From: Olsenella profusa
GTDB lineage: Bacteria > Actinomycetota > Coriobacteriia > Coriobacteriales > Atopobiaceae
Length of the DNA stretch: 64,000 nt
Assembly: GCF_016900315.1 (NCBI RefSeq)
Contig: NZ_JACSNQ010000004.1
Span: 62,001-126,000 of the forward strand
Reading direction: 5' to 3'
Of this stretch, positions 50,513 to 61,463 are shown in pieces. Numbering within the stretch: the stretch's first letter is position 1; every line of letters begins with the position of its first letter. Below the pieces are notes generated by a model, which was not told the origin of the DNA, made no database searches, and saw only the letters and a list, made by a program, of their open reading frames with translations. Both the position numbers and the translations under genes were made by a program.

Positions 50513-51304
50513 CTAGTCCTCGGTACCTCCCTGCATCGCGCACCAGGGGCCCTTCTCGTCCTGGGTCAGGATGACCGGGCCGTCCTGGGTGATGGCGACG
50601 GTGTTCTCGTAGTGGGCGGCCGGGGTGCCGTCGTCGGTGACGACCGTCCAGCCGTTGGCGAGGGTGTGGCAGTCGTAGCCGCCGAGCGTTATCATCGGCT
50701 CGATGGCAAGAACCATGCCGGCCTGGAGCTTGACGCCACGGCCGCGCTTCCCGTAGTTTCTGACCTCGGGGTCCTCGTGCATCACGCGGCCGACGCCGTG
50801 GCCCACGTAGTCGCGCACCACGCCGTAGCCGTTCGACTCGGCGAGCTCCTGCACCGCGGCCCCGATGTCACCGAGATGGTTGCCAGGCACGGCCTGCTCG
50901 ATGCCGGCCTTGAGGCAGTCGCGCGTGCATTCGCAGAGCGCCTGCCACTCGCGGGACGGCTCGCCCACGTAGAAGGTCCACGCGTTGTCGCCGACCCAGC
51001 CCTGGTAGGTGGCGCCGGTGTCGATGGAGATGATGTCGCCCTCCTGCAGCACCACCTGCGGGGACGGGATGCCGTGGACGATCTGCTCGTTGACGGACGA
51101 GCAGATGCTGCCCGGGAAGCCGCCATAGCCCTTGAAGGTGGGAACGCCGCCGTGCAGGCGGATGAAGCCCTCCACCACCTGGTCGATCTCCCTGGTGGTG
51201 GCGCCGGGCCGCACGAGTGCCCCGGCACGACGAAGGGCCGCCTTGGACAGAGCCCCGGCGGCCTTCATCTGCTCGATTTCTGCGGGTGACTTGATGATGA
51301 TCAT
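50513..51304 (-). CDS. map: Type I methionine aminopeptidase
   Basis: This 263-aa metalloenzyme removes initiator Met in the cytoplasm. Metal ligands seen in order: ISIDTGATYQGWVGDNAW (Asp pair), GHGVGRVMHEDP (His), MVLAIEPMI (Glu), and a final VAITQDGPVILT (Glu/Gln-position of the fifth ligand region). Start ATG 51304 overlaps the adk stop (ATGA), giving coupling. It has the standard place between adk and infA; it is the gene whose product the high number of small ribosomal proteins upstream require. Confidence 0.96.
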   Translation of the reverse strand: MIIIKSPAEIEQMKAAGALSKAALRRAGALVRPGATTREIDQVVEGFIRLHGGVPTFKGYGGFPGSICSSVNEQIVHGIPSPQVVLQEGDIISIDTGATYQGWVGDNAWTFYVGEPSREWQALCECTRDCLKAGIEQAVPGNHLGDIGAAVQELAESNGYGVVRDYVGHGVGRVMHEDPEVRNYGKRGRGVKLQAGMVLAIEPMITLGGYDCHTLANGWTVVTDDGTPAAHYENTVAITQDGPVILTQDEKGPWCAMQGGTED

Positions 51305-51927
51305 AGACCCAGGAGCGTCTTGACGTCGGCGTACACCTCGTCGACCGGACGGTCTCCGTCAACCTCCCTGAGAATTGAGTGACCCTTGTAGTACTCCACG
51401 AGCGGCGCGGTCTGCGTCTGGTAGACGTCAAGACGGTGCTGGATGGTCTCCGGCTTGTCGTCGTCACGCTGGTACATCTCACCGCCACAGCGCGGGCACA
51501 CGTCCACCCCGGCAGGCGCGGTGTAGCCGCAGGAGCGGCAGGTGCGCCGGGAGCTGAGGCGCTTGACGATGACGTCGGGCTCAACGGCCACGAGCAGCGC
51601 GGCGTCAAGCGTGCGGCCCATGTTGGCAAGCTCGGAGTCAAGCGTGACGGCCTGCGCGGTGTTGCGCGGGAAGCCGTCCAGGATGAAGCCGGCCTGCGCA
51701 TCGTCGGCGGTCAGGCGCTCCTTCACCAGGTCGACCACGAGGTCATCGGGGACGAGCTGCCCCTGGTCCATGTAGCCCTTGGCCTTCTTGCCCAGGCGCG
51801 AACCCTCCTTGATGGCGGCCCTCAGAAGGTCACCGGTAGAGATGTGGGCAAAGCCGAACTCAGCGACGAGCTTCTGTGCCTGAGTTCCCTTGCCCGCTCC
51901 CGGGGCGCCGAGAAGAACGATGTTCAT
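51301..51927 (-). CDS. adk: Adenylate kinase
   Basis: This 208-aa enzyme balances ATP, ADP and AMP. P-loop GAPGAGKGTQAQKL at residues 7-20, AMP site STGDLLRAAI, and a LID with four cysteines (CRSCGYTAPAGVDVCPRCGG) that bind zinc, as in Gram-positive long-form enzymes. GFPRNTAQA is the conserved core. It follows secY by 49 bp and overlaps map. Confidence 0.98.
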   Translation of the reverse strand: MNIVLLGAPGAGKGTQAQKLVAEFGFAHISTGDLLRAAIKEGSRLGKKAKGYMDQGQLVPDDLVVDLVKERLTADDAQAGFILDGFPRNTAQAVTLDSELANMGRTLDAALLVAVEPDVIVKRLSSRRTCRSCGYTAPAGVDVCPRCGGEMYQRDDDKPETIQHRLDVYQTQTAPLVEYYKGHSILREVDGDRPVDEVYADVKTLLGL

Positions 51928-51976
51928 TGATGACCGCCTTTCCCTAGCCGTGCCGACCCTTGACGCGACGCGCTCC

Positions 51977-53254
51977 CTACTTGAAGAAGCCGTCGTAGTT
52001 GTGCATCTTGAGCTGGCTCTCGATGGAGGAGAGCGTGTCCATGGCCACGCCGACCATGATCAGGACCGAGGTGCCGCCAAACGCCTGGATGAGCGAGTTG
52101 TTCGTGAACCAGAAGATGATGGTGGGCACGACGGCGAGAATCGCCATGAAGAGCGCGCCCGGCAGCGTCACGTGGTCGATGGCCGCCTTGATGTAGGCAG
52201 CGGTGGCGGCGCCCGGACGAACGCCGGGGATGAAGCCGCCCTGCTTGCGCAGCTGGTCTGCCGTCTCGGTGGGGTTGAACACCATCGAGGAGTAGAAGTA
52301 GGCAAACGCCACGATCAGCACGACCGAGAGCACCCAGTTGATCCAGCCGGCAGAAAGCGCGTTGGCGAACGCCTGCACCCAGCCGACGGTCGGGAAGAAC
52401 ACGGCAAGCTGCGCCGGGAGGTACAGAATCGCCGAAGCGAAGATGATCGGCACCACGCCAGCGGTGTTGACCTTGATCGGCAGGTAGGTGGACTGGCCGC
52501 CCATCATGCGCCGGCCCACGACGCGCTTGGCGTACTGAATCGGGATGCGGCGCTGGCCGCGCTCCACAAAGACGATGATCGGGACGATGGCCACGATCAC
52601 CACCAGCGTCACCACCGTCAGAACGATGTTGCCGGTGGAGGTCACCGAGGAGATCAGCGAGGTGGGCAGGCCCGACATGATGTTCGCAAAGATGATGAGC
52701 GACATGCCGTTGCCCACGCCCCTCTGCGTGATGATCTCGCCGAGCCACATGATGATGATGGCGCCCACGACCATCGTGAAGACCACGACGAAGTCCATGA
52801 GCAGCTCGGGCAGCGCCAGGCCCGAGAGACTCACGCCATAGCTCCTGAACAGGAAGAGGTAGCCAATGGCGTTGAGCAGGGCGAGGCCGATCGTCAGATA
52901 CCGCGTGTACTGCGTGATCTTGCGCTGACCGGCCTCGCCCTCACGGGCAAGCTCGCCGAGCGAGGGAATCACGGCCTGCAGCAACTGCAGAATGATCTGC
53001 GCCGTGATGTAGGGCATGATTCCGAGGCTAAAGACGGACATGCGGGAAAGCGCGCCACCTGAGAACAGGTTGAGCACGGCCATCGCTCCGCTCGAGGACA
53101 TGGCAGCCTGGTAGTTGCCAAGAAGGTCCTGGAACGGCGCGCCCGGAACGGGCAGATACGCACCGAAACGGTACAGCAGGAGGATTCCCGCCGTCAGAAG
53201 AAGCTTCTGCCTGAGCTCCGGAACGCGAAACGCGTTGGCGATTCCCTTTAGCAC
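51977..53254 (-). CDS. secY: Preprotein translocase subunit SecY
   Basis: This 425-aa channel subunit has ten membrane segments; TM2-plug area [19 protein letters not shown] near residues 82-100 and the cytoplasmic loop [20 protein letters not shown] near 226-245 are typical. It forms the SecYEG pore for protein export. Its start overlaps the rplO stop by 7 bp, and adk follows. Confidence 0.97.
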   Translation of the reverse strand: MLKGIANAFRVPELRQKLLLTAGILLLYRFGAYLPVPGAPFQDLLGNYQAAMSSSGAMAVLNLFSGGALSRMSVFSLGIMPYITAQIILQLLQAVIPSLGELAREGEAGQRKITQYTRYLTIGLALLNAIGYLFLFRSYGVSLSGLALPELLMDFVVVFTMVVGAIIIMWLGEIITQRGVGNGMSLIIFANIMSGLPTSLISSVTSTGNIVLTVVTLVVIVAIVPIIVFVERGQRRIPIQYAKRVVGRRMMGGQSTYLPIKVNTAGVVPIIFASAILYLPAQLAVFFPTVGWVQAFANALSAGWINWVLSVVLIVAFAYFYSSMVFNPTETADQLRKQGGFIPGVRPGAATAAYIKAAIDHVTLPGALFMAILAVVPTIIFWFTNNSLIQAFGGTSVLIMVGVAMDTLSSIESQLKMHNYDGFFK

Positions 53255-53697
53255 GCCTGCTCGACCTTTCCTCCGGCCGCCTCGATCTTAGCCTTGGCAG
53301 AGGCGGAGACCTTGTCCACCTTGACGGTGAGCTTCTTGGTGATCTCGCCGTCGCCGAGGACCTTCACGGGAATATAGTTGTGCTTGATGACGCCCTTGGC
53401 AACCAGGGTGTCGGCGTCGACGGTCTCGCCGTCGGCGAACAGCGCCTCGAGACGGGCCACGTTCACCGGGGCGTACTCGACGCGGTTGTGGTTGGTGAAG
53501 CCGGGGAGCTTCGGCAGGCGCATGGCGAGCGGCTGCTGGCCGCCCTCGAAGCCCTTGCCCTTGCCGCCGCCGGAACGGGACAGCTGGCCCTTGGTGCCGC
53601 GGCCCGCGGTGGTGCCGTGGCCGGACGAGTTGCCGCGGCCGATCCGCTTGCGGTTCTTGCGCGAGCCCTCAGCGGGACGCAGATCGTTGAGCTGCAT
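53248..53697 (-). CDS. rplO: 50S ribosomal protein L15
   Basis: This 149-aa late assembly protein has a Gly/Arg-rich N-terminal tail ([20 protein letters not shown], residues 19-38) that penetrates 23S rRNA and then a globular C-terminal domain. Coupled to secY by overlap. Confidence 0.97.
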   Translation of the reverse strand: MQLNDLRPAEGSRKNRKRIGRGNSSGHGTTAGRGTKGQLSRSGGGKGKGFEGGQQPLAMRLPKLPGFTNHNRVEYAPVNVARLEALFADGETVDADTLVAKGVIKHNYIPVKVLGDGEITKKLTVKVDKVSASAKAKIEAAGGKVEQAC

Positions 53698-53706
53698 GAG
53701 TGACTC

Positions 53707-53892
53707 CTAGTTCTCTTCCACGACAACAAGGTGCTTGACCTTGAAGATCATTCCACGGATGCTCGGGTTGTCCGGCTGCTCGACGACGTCGCCGATCTTG
53801 CGGAGGCCGAGGGCACGGCAGGTGGCCGTCTGGTCCTTCTTCACGGAGGCGACGGCGCTGCGCACGAGCTTAATCTTGAGGGACTGAGCCAT
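53707..53892 (-). CDS. rpmD: 50S ribosomal protein L30
   Basis: This 61-aa protein has the usual short form: [20 protein letters not shown], then [12 protein letters not shown]. It is separated from rpsE by two bases and from rplO by nine, the standard spc order. Confidence 0.97.
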   Translation of the reverse strand: MAQSLKIKLVRSAVASVKKDQTATCRALGLRKIGDVVEQPDNPSIRGMIFKVKHLVVVEEN

Positions 53893-53894
53893 CG

Positions 53895-54416
53895 TTAGTT
53901 CTCCTTCCCGGCGAACATCTCGCTGACGGTGATGCCGCGGCGCTCAGCCGTCTCAGCGGGGCTGGAGAGCTGCTTGAGGCCCTCGGCGGCGGCCTTGATG
54001 ATGTTCATGGCGTTGCTGGTGCCGAGGGACTTGGAGAGCACGTTGGTGATGCCGGCGAGCTCGAAGAGCGGACGGACGGGGCCGCCAGCGATGACGCCGG
54101 TACCCTCGATAGCCGGCTTGATCAGAACGTGGCCGGCGCCGTAGTGGCCCTCAACCGCGTGGGGGATGGTGCCGTGCTCGGTGACGGCCACCTTGAACAT
54201 GTTCTTCTTGGCGTCCTCGACGCCCTTCTGGATGGCCAGGGGCACCTCGGCGGACTTGCCCATGCCCAGACCGACGTTGCCCTTGCCGTCACCGACGGCC
54301 ACGAGGGCTACGAGGGACATGCGACGGCCGCCCTTGACGGTCTTAGAGACGCGGTGAATGAAGACGACGCGCTCCTGAAGATCGGTGTCCTCGCGGCGCT
54401 TGCGATCACGTGCCAT
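53895..54416 (-). CDS. rpsE: 30S ribosomal protein S5
   Basis: This 173-aa protein has the RNA-binding N domain ([20 protein letters not shown] near residues 17-36) and the [17 protein letters not shown] loop, where mutations give spectinomycin resistance or ram phenotypes in other bacteria. Next to rplR and rpmD. Confidence 0.97.
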   Translation of the reverse strand: MARDRKRREDTDLQERVVFIHRVSKTVKGGRRMSLVALVAVGDGKGNVGLGMGKSAEVPLAIQKGVEDAKKNMFKVAVTEHGTIPHAVEGHYGAGHVLIKPAIEGTGVIAGGPVRPLFELAGITNVLSKSLGTSNAMNIIKAAAEGLKQLSSPAETAERRGITVSEMFAGKEN

Positions 54417-54425
54417 TGAATCCTC

Positions 54426-54794
54426 CTAGAACTTCAGGCCCGCGCTGCGGGCACCGTCTGCCAGAGCCTTGACACGGCCGTGATAGATGCGGCCACCGCG
54501 GTCGAACGTGACCTCGGTGACGCCCTTCTCGACGGCGCGCTTGCCCACGAGCTCGCCCACGAACGTAGCGGCCTCCTTGTTGGAGCCGAGCTTGCCGGTG
54601 GCGCGGAACTCGGGGTCGAGGGTCGAGGCAGAGCAGATGGTCTTGCCGTCGGCGTCATCGATGACCTGAGCGTAGATGTTCGCGTTGGTGCGGTGCACGC
54701 TGAGGCGCGGACGCTCAGCGGTGCCGAAGATCTTGGCGCGGACGCGGCGCTCGCGGCGCTTGAGACCGGCCTTCTTCGCCTGCTGCTTGTTCAT
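54426..54794 (-). CDS. rplR: 50S ribosomal protein L18
   Basis: This 122-aa 5S rRNA-binding protein has [18 protein letters not shown] near residues 29-46 and ending [20 protein letters not shown]. Standard position between rplF and rpsE; the 66-bp gap to rplF contains a small hairpin (CATCACC/GGTGATG, 54814-54833). Confidence 0.97.
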   Translation of the reverse strand: MNKQQAKKAGLKRRERRVRAKIFGTAERPRLSVHRTNANIYAQVIDDADGKTICSASTLDPEFRATGKLGSNKEAATFVGELVGKRAVEKGVTEVTFDRGGRIYHGRVKALADGARSAGLKF

Positions 54795-54860
54795 TCATTC
54801 TCCTTAGACGTGCCATCACCTGACGGGGTGATGGTCTTTTGCTATGCAGGGCTACTTAGC

Positions 54861-55397
54861 CTACTTGGCCGCCTTGCCGAGCTTCCTGCGGATGTGCTCG
54901 CCCTCGTAGTGGATGCCCTTGCCCTTGTACGGCTCGGGCGGGCGCTTCATGCGGATCTCGGCGGCAACCTGGCCGACCTGCTCCTTGGAGATGCCCTTGA
55001 CCGTGATGTGGGTGTTGTCCGGCACCTCGAAGGAGATGTTGTCCGGGCAGGCGTAGATCACGGGGTGGGAGTAGCCGAGGGAGAGGTCGAGGTCCTTGCC
55101 CTTGAGCGCGGCACGGTAGCCGACGCCGGTCAGCTCGAGCTTCTTCTCGAAGCCCTCGGAGACGCCGACGACCATGTTGTGAAGAAGGGTGCGGGTGAGG
55201 CCCTGCTGGGCGTTGGAGGCGGTGGTGTCGTCAACGCGGACAACGTGGAGCTCCTCGCCCTCCTCCTTGATCTCAACGAGGTCGGAGAAGGTGCGGGTGA
55301 GCTCGCCCTTGCCGCCCTTGACGGTAACGGTGGTGCCATCGACTGTCACAGTGACTCCGGCCGGAACCTGGACAGGCTTCTTACCAATACGAGACAC
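54861..55397 (-). CDS. rplF: 50S ribosomal protein L6
   Basis: This 178-aa protein has two L6 folds in tandem; the C-terminal PEPYKGKGIHYEGEHIRRK is diagnostic. It lies near the sarcin-ricin loop and factor site. Standard place after rpsH. Confidence 0.98.
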   Translation of the reverse strand: MSRIGKKPVQVPAGVTVTVDGTTVTVKGGKGELTRTFSDLVEIKEEGEELHVVRVDDTTASNAQQGLTRTLLHNMVVGVSEGFEKKLELTGVGYRAALKGKDLDLSLGYSHPVIYACPDNISFEVPDNTHITVKGISKEQVGQVAAEIRMKRPPEPYKGKGIHYEGEHIRRKLGKAAK

Positions 55398-55425
55398 GGT
55401 TGTCTCCTTTCATTCCTGCCGAGAG

Positions 55426-55824
55426 TTACCAGACGTAGGCGATGACCTCGCCGCCGATGCCCATCTTGCGGGCGTCGCGGTCGCACATCATGCCCTTGGA
55501 GGTGGAGATGACGGCGGTGCCGAGGCCGCCGAGCACGCGCGGGAGCTTGTCGGCGGTGGAGTAGATGCGCAGTCCCGGCTTGGAGATGCGACGAATGCCA
55601 CGGATGACCTTCGCGTGGCGGGCACCGTACTTAAGCGTGATGTGGAGGGTCTTCTGCGGGGTCGTGTCCTCGACCTCGTACCCGGCGATGTAGCCCTCCT
55701 CGCAGATGACGCGGGCAACCTCAACGAGCACCTTGGTCGAGGGCATGGACACCTCGGCCTTGTTGGCTGCGTTCGCGTTGCGGATGCGCGTCAGCATGTC
55801 GGAAATGGGGTCAGTGATCTTCAT
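55426..55824 (-). CDS. rpsH: 30S ribosomal protein S8
   Basis: This 132-aa central-domain rRNA binder starts [20 protein letters not shown] and ends [20 protein letters not shown] plus a short strand. In E. coli S8 is the spc operon repressor. Follows rpsN by 88 bp. Confidence 0.98.
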   Translation of the reverse strand: MKITDPISDMLTRIRNANAANKAEVSMPSTKVLVEVARVICEEGYIAGYEVEDTTPQKTLHITLKYGARHAKVIRGIRRISKPGLRIYSTADKLPRVLGGLGTAVISTSKGMMCDRDARKMGIGGEVIAYVW

Positions 55825-55912
55825 GGATCCTTCTCCTTAGGTAATGATGAACCTGCGCGTTCGGTTCGCTCGAGCCCGTGGCAGGAGCGCCTGGACGCCA
55901 GAGCCCTGCGTC

Positions 55913-56098
55913 CTACCAGCTTGCCTTGCGGACGCCAGGAAGCTCGCCCTTGCTCGCAAGCTCGCGGAAGCACACACGGCAGAGGCCGAACTTGCGATAA
56001 ACGGAGTGGGGACGCCCACAGCGCTGGCAGCGGTTCTGCTTGCGGGTCGAGTACTTCGGCTCGCGCGACGCCTTGACGATCATCGATGTCTTAGCCAC
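55913..56098 (-). CDS. rpsN: 30S ribosomal protein S14, type Z (zinc form)
   Basis: A 61-aa short S14 with C-x2-C...C-x2-C ([20 protein letters not shown], then CF) for zinc. The start is GTG 56098 right behind AAGGAGGATTT; the upstream ATG at 56119 would only add MHFEGGF from the binding-site region. The C-plus form is the zinc-replete version. Between rplE and rpsH. Confidence 0.96.
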   Translation of the reverse strand: MAKTSMIVKASREPKYSTRKQNRCQRCGRPHSVYRKFGLCRVCFRELASKGELPGVRKASW

Positions 56099-56163
56099 AA
56101 ATCCTCCTTCAAAGTGCATCTAGGCGCCCGGCCGCGCCGGACGCCGCTGAAACCTTATCTGAC

Positions 56164-56724
56164 CTACTCAGCCTTGAACGGGAAGTGGAAGGCGGAGAGA
56201 AGCGCCTTGCCCTCCTCGTCGGTCTGGGCGGTGGTCACGATGGTGATGTCCATGCCACGGGTGCGATCGACCTTGTCGAAGTCGATCTCCGGGAAGATGA
56301 GCTGCTCGGTGACACCCATGGAGAAGTTACCACGGCCGTCGAAGCTCTTCGGGGAGATGCCGCGGAAGTCGCGGATGCGCGGGATGGCCATGGAGATGAG
56401 ACGGTCGAGGAACTCCCACATGCGGTCGCCGCGCAGGGTCACCTTGGCACCGATCGGCATGCCGGCACGCAGGTGGAAGGTGGCGATGGACTTGCGGGCG
56501 TGGGTCACGAGCGGCTGCTGGCCGGTGATGGCGCGCAGGTCGGCAACGGCGCCGTCAATGGCCTTGGCGTCCGTGGCGGCCTCGCCGACGCCCATGTTCA
56601 CGACGATCTTCTCGATCTTCGGAATCTGGTGGACGTTCTTGTAGCCGAACTGCTTCTGGAGCTCGTCACGCACGGTGGCGAAATACTGCTCCTTGAGACG
56701 CGGGACGTACTTCTCGTCTGCCAT
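56164..56724 (-). CDS. rplE: 50S ribosomal protein L5
   Basis: This 186-aa protein binds 5S rRNA and contacts P-site tRNA. Seen: [19 protein letters not shown] near residues 36-54, [16 protein letters not shown], and [20 protein letters not shown]. Start ATG 56724; upstream in-frame extensions have no homology. It is preceded by a 382-bp gap containing a conserved-apex hairpin, unusual inside the spc operon. Confidence 0.97.
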   Translation of the reverse strand: MADEKYVPRLKEQYFATVRDELQKQFGYKNVHQIPKIEKIVVNMGVGEAATDAKAIDGAVADLRAITGQQPLVTHARKSIATFHLRAGMPIGAKVTLRGDRMWEFLDRLISMAIPRIRDFRGISPKSFDGRGNFSMGVTEQLIFPEIDFDKVDRTRGMDITIVTTAQTDEEGKALLSAFHFPFKAE

Positions 56725-56816
56725 GTTCACTCCTTCAACTCTTGGGGCTTTAAGCACGGGGTTTCCAACCTCGTGCCTCCTGACCTTGGCAGGGCCAGGA
56801 GCCGTTGTCATGCGCC

Positions 56817-56829
56817 GGCGAGAAGGACC
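56817..56829 (-). repeat. Dispersed word variant (GGCGAGAAGGACC)
   Basis: Same one-base variant as at 41824; located in the rplX-rplE gap, 93 bp upstream of the rplE start codon. Confidence 0.5.
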
Positions 56830-57015
56830 GCTCTGTCGAGACAGAACTCTCCCTATCAACAGACGCAAAGAGACATGTTATTCCTTCGTCCACATAAAAT
56901 CCAGCCAACACCGCACATCAGCGCAACTCCACAATTCCCCGCCCCCAGCCCCGCCAAACAACCGAGCACAGACCAGGGCGGCGCCGAGAGGAGCCGACGG
57001 TCACCTTGACAGCAA

Positions 57016-57081
57016 GAGGCCCTCCGCTTATCGGAGGGAAGTTTCGCGTAGTGCACTTCCCGGAGATAAGCGGAGGGCCTC
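57016..57081 (-). terminator. Conserved-apex hairpin A, after rplX
   Basis: The outer stem is 16 perfect pairs (57016-57031 with 57066-57081, GAGGCCCTCCGCTTAT and its complement). After a 4x4 internal loop comes a 7-bp inner stem GGGAAGT/ACTTCCC and a 12-nt loop TTCGCGTAGTGC. The apex is shared with 63258-63323 while the outer stem is unrelated. It lies 26 bp past the rplX stop. No T tract, so factor-independent termination is not certain. Confidence 0.6.
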
Positions 57082-57106
57082 CCCCACTGCAAGGTCTAGC
57101 GGGCCC

Positions 57107-57424
57107 TTAAAACTCGGCGCCGCACTTCTTGCAGACGCGGACCTTCTTGCCCTCGGAGTTCACGGCGTGGCCCATGCGAGAGGGCTTGCCGCACTTGGGG
57201 CAGACGACCATGACGTTGGAGGCGTCGATGGCGGCCTCCTTCTCCACGATGCCACCCTGCTGGTTCTGGGCAGTGGGGCGCATGGCCTTCTTGACGACGG
57301 CGACGCCCTCGACGACGACCTTGCCCTCGGAGGGCTTGGCAACCAGGACGGTGCCCTCCTTGCCCTTGTCCTTACCGGAGAGGACGACGACCTTGTCGCC
57401 CTTCTTCACGTGCATCTTAGCCAT
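57107..57424 (-). CDS. rplX: 50S ribosomal protein L24
   Basis: This 105-aa assembly initiator has a KOW motif ([18 protein letters not shown], residues 7-24) and an extra four-Cys C-terminal ribbon ([12 protein letters not shown], then CKKCGAEF), which probably binds zinc, as seen in actinobacterial L24. Confidence 0.96.
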   Translation of the reverse strand: MAKMHVKKGDKVVVLSGKDKGKEGTVLVAKPSEGKVVVEGVAVVKKAMRPTAQNQQGGIVEKEAAIDASNVMVVCPKCGKPSRMGHAVNSEGKKVRVCKKCGAEF

Positions 57425-57437
57425 TCGTCCTCACTCC

Positions 57438-57806
57438 CTAGAGCGTCTCAGGCGCGAGCGAGACGATCTTCATGTACTTGTGGTCGCGGAGCTCGCGAGC
57501 CACGGGCCCGAAGATACGGGTGCCCTTGGGCTCGCCCTCCTTGTCGACCAGCACGCAGGCGTTCTGGTCGAACTTGATGTAGCTGCCGTCCTTGCGACGG
57601 GTCTCCTTGGTGGTGCGCACGATGACGCAGCGAACGATGTCGCCCTTCTTCACCGAGCCGCCCGGGGTGGCCTCCTGCACGGCGCCGATGATGACGTCGG
57701 CCAGGCCGGCGTAGCGACGCTTGGAGCCACCGAGGACCTTGACGCACTTCACGCGTCGGGCGCCGCTGTTGTCAGCGACGTTGAGCATGGTCTCCATCTG
57801 AATCAT
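57438..57806 (-). CDS. rplN: 50S ribosomal protein L14
   Basis: This 122-aa protein starts [20 protein letters not shown] and ends [21 protein letters not shown] 57806 follows GGAGGAAC. It bridges to the small subunit. Upstream in-frame residues do not belong to the family. Confidence 0.98.
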   Translation of the reverse strand: MIQMETMLNVADNSGARRVKCVKVLGGSKRRYAGLADVIIGAVQEATPGGSVKKGDIVRCVIVRTTKETRRKDGSYIKFDQNACVLVDKEGEPKGTRIFGPVARELRDHKYMKIVSLAPETL

Positions 57807-57883
57807 TGGTGTTCCTCCGAACCTGCCCTCCCAGAGGTGCGCCCAGAAGAGCGACGCACATGGGATGGACTCGTCACTGATAC

Positions 57884-58147
57884 TTACTTGGCGCGCTCGA
57901 CGATCTCGACGAGACGCCAACGCTTGGTCTTGGACAGCGGGCGGGTCTCCATAATGGTGACGAGGTCGCCAATGCCGCACTCGTTCTTCTCGTCGTGAGC
58001 GTGGAACTTCTTGGAGACGGTCATCATCTTGCCGTACTTGGGGTGACGCTTGCGGTAGTCAGCCTTCACCGTGATGGACTTGTCGCCAGAGATGGAGACG
58101 ACAGTCCCGGTGATGACCTTACGCGCGTTTCTGGTGGTCTCAGCCAT
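57884..58147 (-). CDS. rpsQ: 30S ribosomal protein S17
   Basis: This 87-aa OB-fold 16S binder has [20 protein letters not shown] and [23 protein letters not shown] 58147 is chosen because AGGAG is then seven bases away; ATG 58153 would be too close. Confidence 0.96.
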   Translation of the reverse strand: MAETTRNARKVITGTVVSISGDKSITVKADYRKRHPKYGKMMTVSKKFHAHDEKNECGIGDLVTIMETRPLSKTKRWRLVEIVERAK

Positions 58148-58164
58148 AGTCATTCTCCTGCGAT

Positions 58165-58380
58165 CTAGTTCTCGGCGGCGGACTTCTCCGCGGCGATCTG
58201 ACGGGCGCGCTGCTCGGTGAGGACGCGCGCGATGTCCTTCTTGACGGTCTTGACGCGAGCCGTGTTGTCAAGCTGGCTGGTGGCCATCTGGAAGCGGAGG
58301 TTGAAGAGCTCCGCGCGGCCCTCCTCCAGCTTCTTGGCGAGCTCCTCGTCGCTCATGGCCTGGATGTCCTTGTACTTCAT
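58165..58380 (-). CDS. rpmC: 50S ribosomal protein L29
   Basis: This 71-aa two-helix protein at the exit tunnel carries [20 protein letters not shown] near residues 18-37. Gap of 3 bp to rplP shows tight coupling. Confidence 0.97.
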   Translation of the reverse strand: MKYKDIQAMSDEELAKKLEEGRAELFNLRFQMATSQLDNTARVKTVKKDIARVLTEQRARQIAAEKSAAEN

Positions 58381-58383
58381 TGA

Positions 58384-58809
58384 CTATTCCTCCCCGTCCT
58401 GCTCGGTGCGGGTGACGATCTTGGTCTTGATGGGCAGCTTGTGCTGGGCAAGACGCAGGGCCTCGCGGGCGACGTCCTCGGGGACGCCGTCGATCTCGAA
58501 CATGATGCGGCCCGGCTTGACGACGGCCACCCACTCCTCGGGGTTGCCCTTGCCGGAGCCCATGCGGGTCTCGGCCGGCTTCTTGGTGATGGGCTTGTCC
58601 GGGAAGATGGTAATCCAGACCTTGCCGCCACGCTTCATGTAGCGGGTCATGGCGACACGGCAGGCCTCGATCTGACGGTTGGTGATCCAGTGCGCCTCGA
58701 GCGCCTGGATGCCGTAGGAGCCAAAGTGCAGCTCGGTGTTGCCCTTGGCGTGACCCTTCATCGAGCCGCGCTGGACCTTGCGGTGCAGGACGCGCTTAGG
58801 TGCGAGCAT
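58384..58809 (-). CDS. rplP: 50S ribosomal protein L16
   Basis: This 141-aa protein near the A site and peptidyl-transferase centre starts [20 protein letters not shown] and contains [20 protein letters not shown]. It overlaps rpsC by one base. Confidence 0.98.
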   Translation of the reverse strand: MLAPKRVLHRKVQRGSMKGHAKGNTELHFGSYGIQALEAHWITNRQIEACRVAMTRYMKRGGKVWITIFPDKPITKKPAETRMGSGKGNPEEWVAVVKPGRIMFEIDGVPEDVAREALRLAQHKLPIKTKIVTRTEQDGEE

Positions 58810-59519
58810 TAGCGGCCCCTCCTCTCATTGCGACCACGGCGAGGACGCGAGGAGCCCTCGAGGGCCGGGCGCGGGGTGGCCTGGCCGGGCAGCTTCTCAC
58901 CGAGGTAGATCCAAACCTTGACGCCGCAGGCACCCATGGTGGTGCGGGCGGTGGACTGGCCGTAGTCGATCACGGCACGCAGGGTGTGCAGGGGCACGCG
59001 ACCCTCGCGATACCACTCGCGACGGCCCATCTCGGCGCCGTTGAGGCGGCCGGAGCACTGGATGCGGATGCCCTTGGCACCGGCCTTGCGGGCGGACTGG
59101 ACGGCCTTGCGCATGGCGCGACGGAAGGCTACGCGCTGCTCGAGCTGCTCGGCGATCGACTGGGCGACCAGGTTGGCGTCGAGCTCGGGGCGCTTGACCT
59201 CGACGACGTCAACGGAGACCTGGCCCTTGGCGACGCCGGCGACCTTCTCGAGGTCGGAGCGCAGGGCGTCGATGTCGGCGCCCTTCTTGCCGATCACGAT
59301 GCCCGGGCGGGCGGTGTAGATGGTGACCTTGACCTTGTCGCCGGCGCGCTCGATGTCAACGCGGGAGAGGGCGGCCTTGGCGAGGCGCTTCTCGAGGTAG
59401 GAGCGGATGGCGAGATCGTTGCCGAGGGTCTCGGCGTAGTTCTTATCGGCGTACCAGCGGGAACGCCACTCCTCGGTGATGCCGAGACGGAAGCCGGTCG
59501 GCTGAACCTTGTGACCCAT
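58809..59519 (-). CDS. rpsC: 30S ribosomal protein S3
   Basis: This 236-aa protein has KH type 2 domain ([20 protein letters not shown]) and C-terminal S3 domain ([20 protein letters not shown]), forming the mRNA entry site. The C-terminal tail is short and Arg-rich. Confidence 0.98.
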   Translation of the reverse strand: MGHKVQPTGFRLGITEEWRSRWYADKNYAETLGNDLAIRSYLEKRLAKAALSRVDIERAGDKVKVTIYTARPGIVIGKKGADIDALRSDLEKVAGVAKGQVSVDVVEVKRPELDANLVAQSIAEQLEQRVAFRRAMRKAVQSARKAGAKGIRIQCSGRLNGAEMGRREWYREGRVPLHTLRAVIDYGQSTARTTMGACGVKVWIYLGEKLPGQATPRPALEGSSRPRRGRNERRGR

Positions 59520-59525
59520 GCTCGC

Positions 59526-59885
59526 TTACGCCTCCTTCCGGGGAGCAACGACGACAGTAATGTGGCTCATGCGCTTGTTGATGCGGGAAGCGGAGCCCTT
59601 GGCGCGAGGACGGATGCGCTTGAGCGTGGGGCCCTCGTCGACGTAGGCGAGCTTCACGTAAAGGTTGTTGGCGCGCAGGCCGTTGTTGTTCTCGGCGTTC
59701 GCGATCGCGGAGCGAAGCACCTTGGCCACGTCCACGGAGGCGGCGCGGGTCGAGAACTGGAGGACCTCGAGGGCCTTCTCAACGGGGAGGTTGCGGATCA
59801 GCGAGACGACGGCACGGGCCTTGCGCGGAGCGACGCGCACGTACTTGGCCGTGGCACGGACCTCGTTGGTGTTGGTGTTAGCCAT
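59526..59885 (-). CDS. rplV: 50S ribosomal protein L22
   Basis: This 119-aa protein lines the exit tunnel with [20 protein letters not shown] at its beta-hairpin and carries the typical [17 protein letters not shown] start. Macrolide-resistance mutations map to this hairpin in other bacteria. Confidence 0.98.
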   Translation of the reverse strand: MANTNTNEVRATAKYVRVAPRKARAVVSLIRNLPVEKALEVLQFSTRAASVDVAKVLRSAIANAENNNGLRANNLYVKLAYVDEGPTLKRIRPRAKGSASRINKRMSHITVVVAPRKEA

Positions 59886-59900
59886 TTAGTTCCCTACCCC

Positions 59901-60161
59901 CTAGTTGGCCTTGTGACCACGGAAGGTGCGCGTGGGGGCGAACTCGCCCAGCTTGTGACCAACCATGGACTCGGTGACGTACACGGGCACGTGCTTGCGG
60001 CCGTCGTGGACGGCGATCGTGTGACCGACCATCTCGGGGAAGATGGTCGAGGAGCGCGACCAGGTCTTGATGACCTCCTTGGTGCCGGCCTCGTTCTGGG
60101 CGGCGACACGCGCGAGGAGGCGAGTCTCCACAAACGGGCCCTTCTTGAGACTTCTGCTCAT
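59901..60161 (-). CDS. rpsS: 30S ribosomal protein S19
   Basis: An 86-aa head protein, [20 protein letters not shown] to [18 protein letters not shown]. Standard place between rplB and rplV. Confidence 0.98.
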   Translation of the reverse strand: MSRSLKKGPFVETRLLARVAAQNEAGTKEVIKTWSRSSTIFPEMVGHTIAVHDGRKHVPVYVTESMVGHKLGEFAPTRTFRGHKAN

Positions 60162-60191
60162 GCTTTCTATCTCCTACTACTCGTGTTCCGG

Positions 60192-61028
<837 letters not shown>

Positions 61029-61163
61029 TGACTCTTTCCCTTCTTTTCCGCTGGCCGTCCCGCTCAGGGAGTGGCGGGCGACACCGGATTACCACGGTAC
61101 CGCGCGTATCCATCATGCGCGGCAGAGCAGCCCGAGCCCCCAAGGGGGCCCGGGCGCGAAACC

Positions 61164-61463
61164 TTACTCAGCGGCCTGGTTGCCGAAGATCTCGATCGTC
61201 TCGCCGGCGGCGAGGGTCACGACGGCCTTCTTCCAGGAGCGCGTGGTGCCAGGGGTCTGGTAGCGAACGCGCTTCTTCTTGCCGGAGACGTTCATGGTGT
61301 TGACCTTCACCACGTGGACGCCGAACAGCTTCTCGACGGCGGCGGCAATCTCCTCCTTGGGGGCGGACTTGGCCACCTCGAAGGTGTACTTGCCCTGCTC
61401 CATGAGGTCGAAGGAACGCTCGGAGACGACCGGGCGGATGATCACGTCGTAGGCGGAGTTCAT
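61164..61463 (-). CDS. rplW: 50S ribosomal protein L23
   Basis: This 99-aa protein at the tunnel exit, docking site for SRP and trigger factor, has IIRPVVSERSFDLMEQGKYT and VNTMNVSGKKKRVRYQTPGT. Overlaps rplD by one base. Confidence 0.97.
   Translation of the reverse strand: MNSAYDVIIRPVVSERSFDLMEQGKYTFEVAKSAPKEEIAAAVEKLFGVHVVKVNTMNVSGKKKRVRYQTPGTTRSWKKAVVTLAAGETIEIFGNQAAE

Larger units (their letters stand above)
56725..57106. other. Gap between rplX and rplE
   Basis: This is an unexpectedly long gap within the spc operon. From the rplX side it contains the 66-bp conserved-apex hairpin (57016-57081), an AT-richer stretch (about 56870-56935) that could hold a promoter although no strong boxes stand out, and a variant of the dispersed word (56817-56829). 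No gene is supported. Confidence 0.5.
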